A DNA stretch of 5,754 bases from NCBI GenBank assembly GCA_964532715.1, contig CAZHIX010000059.1:1-5754 (forward strand), read 5' to 3'. A program made the translations under genes and the position numbers. Source of the DNA: 1-14-0-10-45-29 sp964532715 (GTDB lineage Archaea; Micrarchaeota; Micrarchaeia; Anstonellales; Anstonellaceae). Within the stretch, counting starts at the first letter, position 1; each line of letters opens with the position of its first letter. Under the pieces are notes generated by a model. That model worked only from the letters and a program-made list of their open reading frames with translations. It was not told the origin of the DNA and searched no databases. Positions 5,369-5,754 of the stretch are shown here, piece after piece.

Positions 5369-5754
5369 TTATACAAGCCCAATCTCATCTTTTATTTTTT
5401 TTGTGGCATCAATTGAAATTGCAAAAAACTCATCTAACGATAGACCTACGAATTCTATCTCTTTTATTAGCTGGCGATTGCAATTAGCTGCAAATTTTTT
5501 ATCTTTGAACTTTTTGTAAAGACCTTTTGAATCCATCGTAGAAATATCTTTTTTTCGCATTAGAGCATATGCATAAATTATACCAGTAAGAGTTTCGGAT
5601 GCACATAGTGCATGCTGTATTTTTGTTTGTCTATTTTTTTCTTTTAGTGTAGGTATTTGCTCATAGCCATATGCATGAGACTGAATATTTTGTATAAATT
5701 CTTCATCAAAACCGTTTTCACTTAGTATTTTTTGTGCTAATATACAATGATTAG
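5369..5754 (-). CDS. HD-domain (predicted phosphohydrolase) protein, N-terminus beyond window edge
   Basis: The visible 127 residues are the C-terminal part of an HD-superfamily protein, a group of metal-dependent phosphohydrolases. The frame stays open from the right edge to the TAA at 5369-5371. In order I see NHCILAQKILSENGF, an IQSHAYGYE segment carrying a conserved His, then LCASETLTGIIYAYALMRK, a KKFKDKKFAANCNRQLIKE block, and a final LGLSLDEFF helix region. These match the usual tail of archaeal and bacterial HD proteins of the form A-x-D-x-LTG ... KKFKDKxFAAGVxR ... LG-LxLDEF. The defining HD dipeptide should lie off the window. At the A-x-D-x-LTG site the expected Asp, likely the last metal ligand, is Glu here (A-S-E-T-LTG). 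An internal ATG at 5560 is not the real start, because conserved sequence continues upstream. The substrate is unknown. It converges with the feo operon. Confidence 0.8.
   Translation of the reverse strand, partial: NHCILAQKILSENGFDEEFIQNIQSHAYGYEQIPTLKEKNRQTKIQHALCASETLTGIIYAYALMRKKDISTMDSKGLYKKFKDKKFAANCNRQLIKEIEFVGLSLDEFFAISIDATKKIKDEIGLV
5388..5402 (+). terminator. T-rich tract that could end the feo transcript
   Basis: The plus strand carries T4-A-T8 about 90 bases after the last feo gene. This is the first strong T run downstream, so the feo transcript may end here, inside the 3' part of the convergent HD gene. The same bases encode Lys-rich codons on the minus strand, so coding constraint is an alternative explanation. 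Confidence 0.3.

Noticed and set aside
1..5754. CRISPR array, tRNA, rRNA, insertion sequence or integrase
   Set aside because: No regularly spaced repeats, no cloverleaf-like GC-rich segments, and no transposase or integrase motifs were seen on either strand.

Overview
The window is AT-rich (roughly one third G+C by eye) and gene-dense, and it looks archaeal. The best evidence is a Trm5-type tRNA (guanine-37-N1) methyltransferase, a family of archaea and eukaryotes whose bacterial counterpart is the unrelated TrmD. In agreement, several genes have TATA-like boxes at a distance that predicts leaderless or very short leaders, and ribosome-binding sites are weak or absent. Short proteins, small gaps and a gene overlap are compatible with a small-genome (for example DPANN-like) archaeon, but the sequence does not prove a lineage.

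Left part, all minus strand: a truncated MscS-type mechanosensitive channel runs off the left edge (1-562). Upstream of it lies a lone HNH nuclease-like protein with an unrecognised N-terminal region (631-1659). A 140-base divergent intergenic region, containing a 12-bp perfect palindrome, separates it from trm5 (1800-2690, plus strand).

Central part, an iron-uptake module: a Fur-family repressor (minus strand, 2645-3037) is transcribed divergently from feoA-feoB and a previously unlisted 47-residue membrane protein with a Cys-rich tail (3119-5297). The 81-base gap between fur and feoA holds a near-consensus Fur box (16 of 19 positions) placed to control both promoters. The logic is: ferrous iron enters through FeoB, assisted by FeoA and probably by the small Cys-rich protein, and iron-loaded Fur shuts off feo and probably itself. 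The 3' end of fur overlaps the 3' end of trm5 by 46 bp, tail to tail.

Right edge: a truncated HD-domain protein (minus strand, 5369-5754) converges on the feo operon. T-rich tracts on both strands in the convergent region are likely terminators.

There is no CRISPR array, tRNA, rRNA or insertion sequence. No complete new system is evident. The items most worth a second look are the orphan HNH protein, the overlapping trm5/fur ends, the compact feo locus with its tiny Cys-rich partner, and a 19-base motif shared by the 3' ends of two minus-strand genes.
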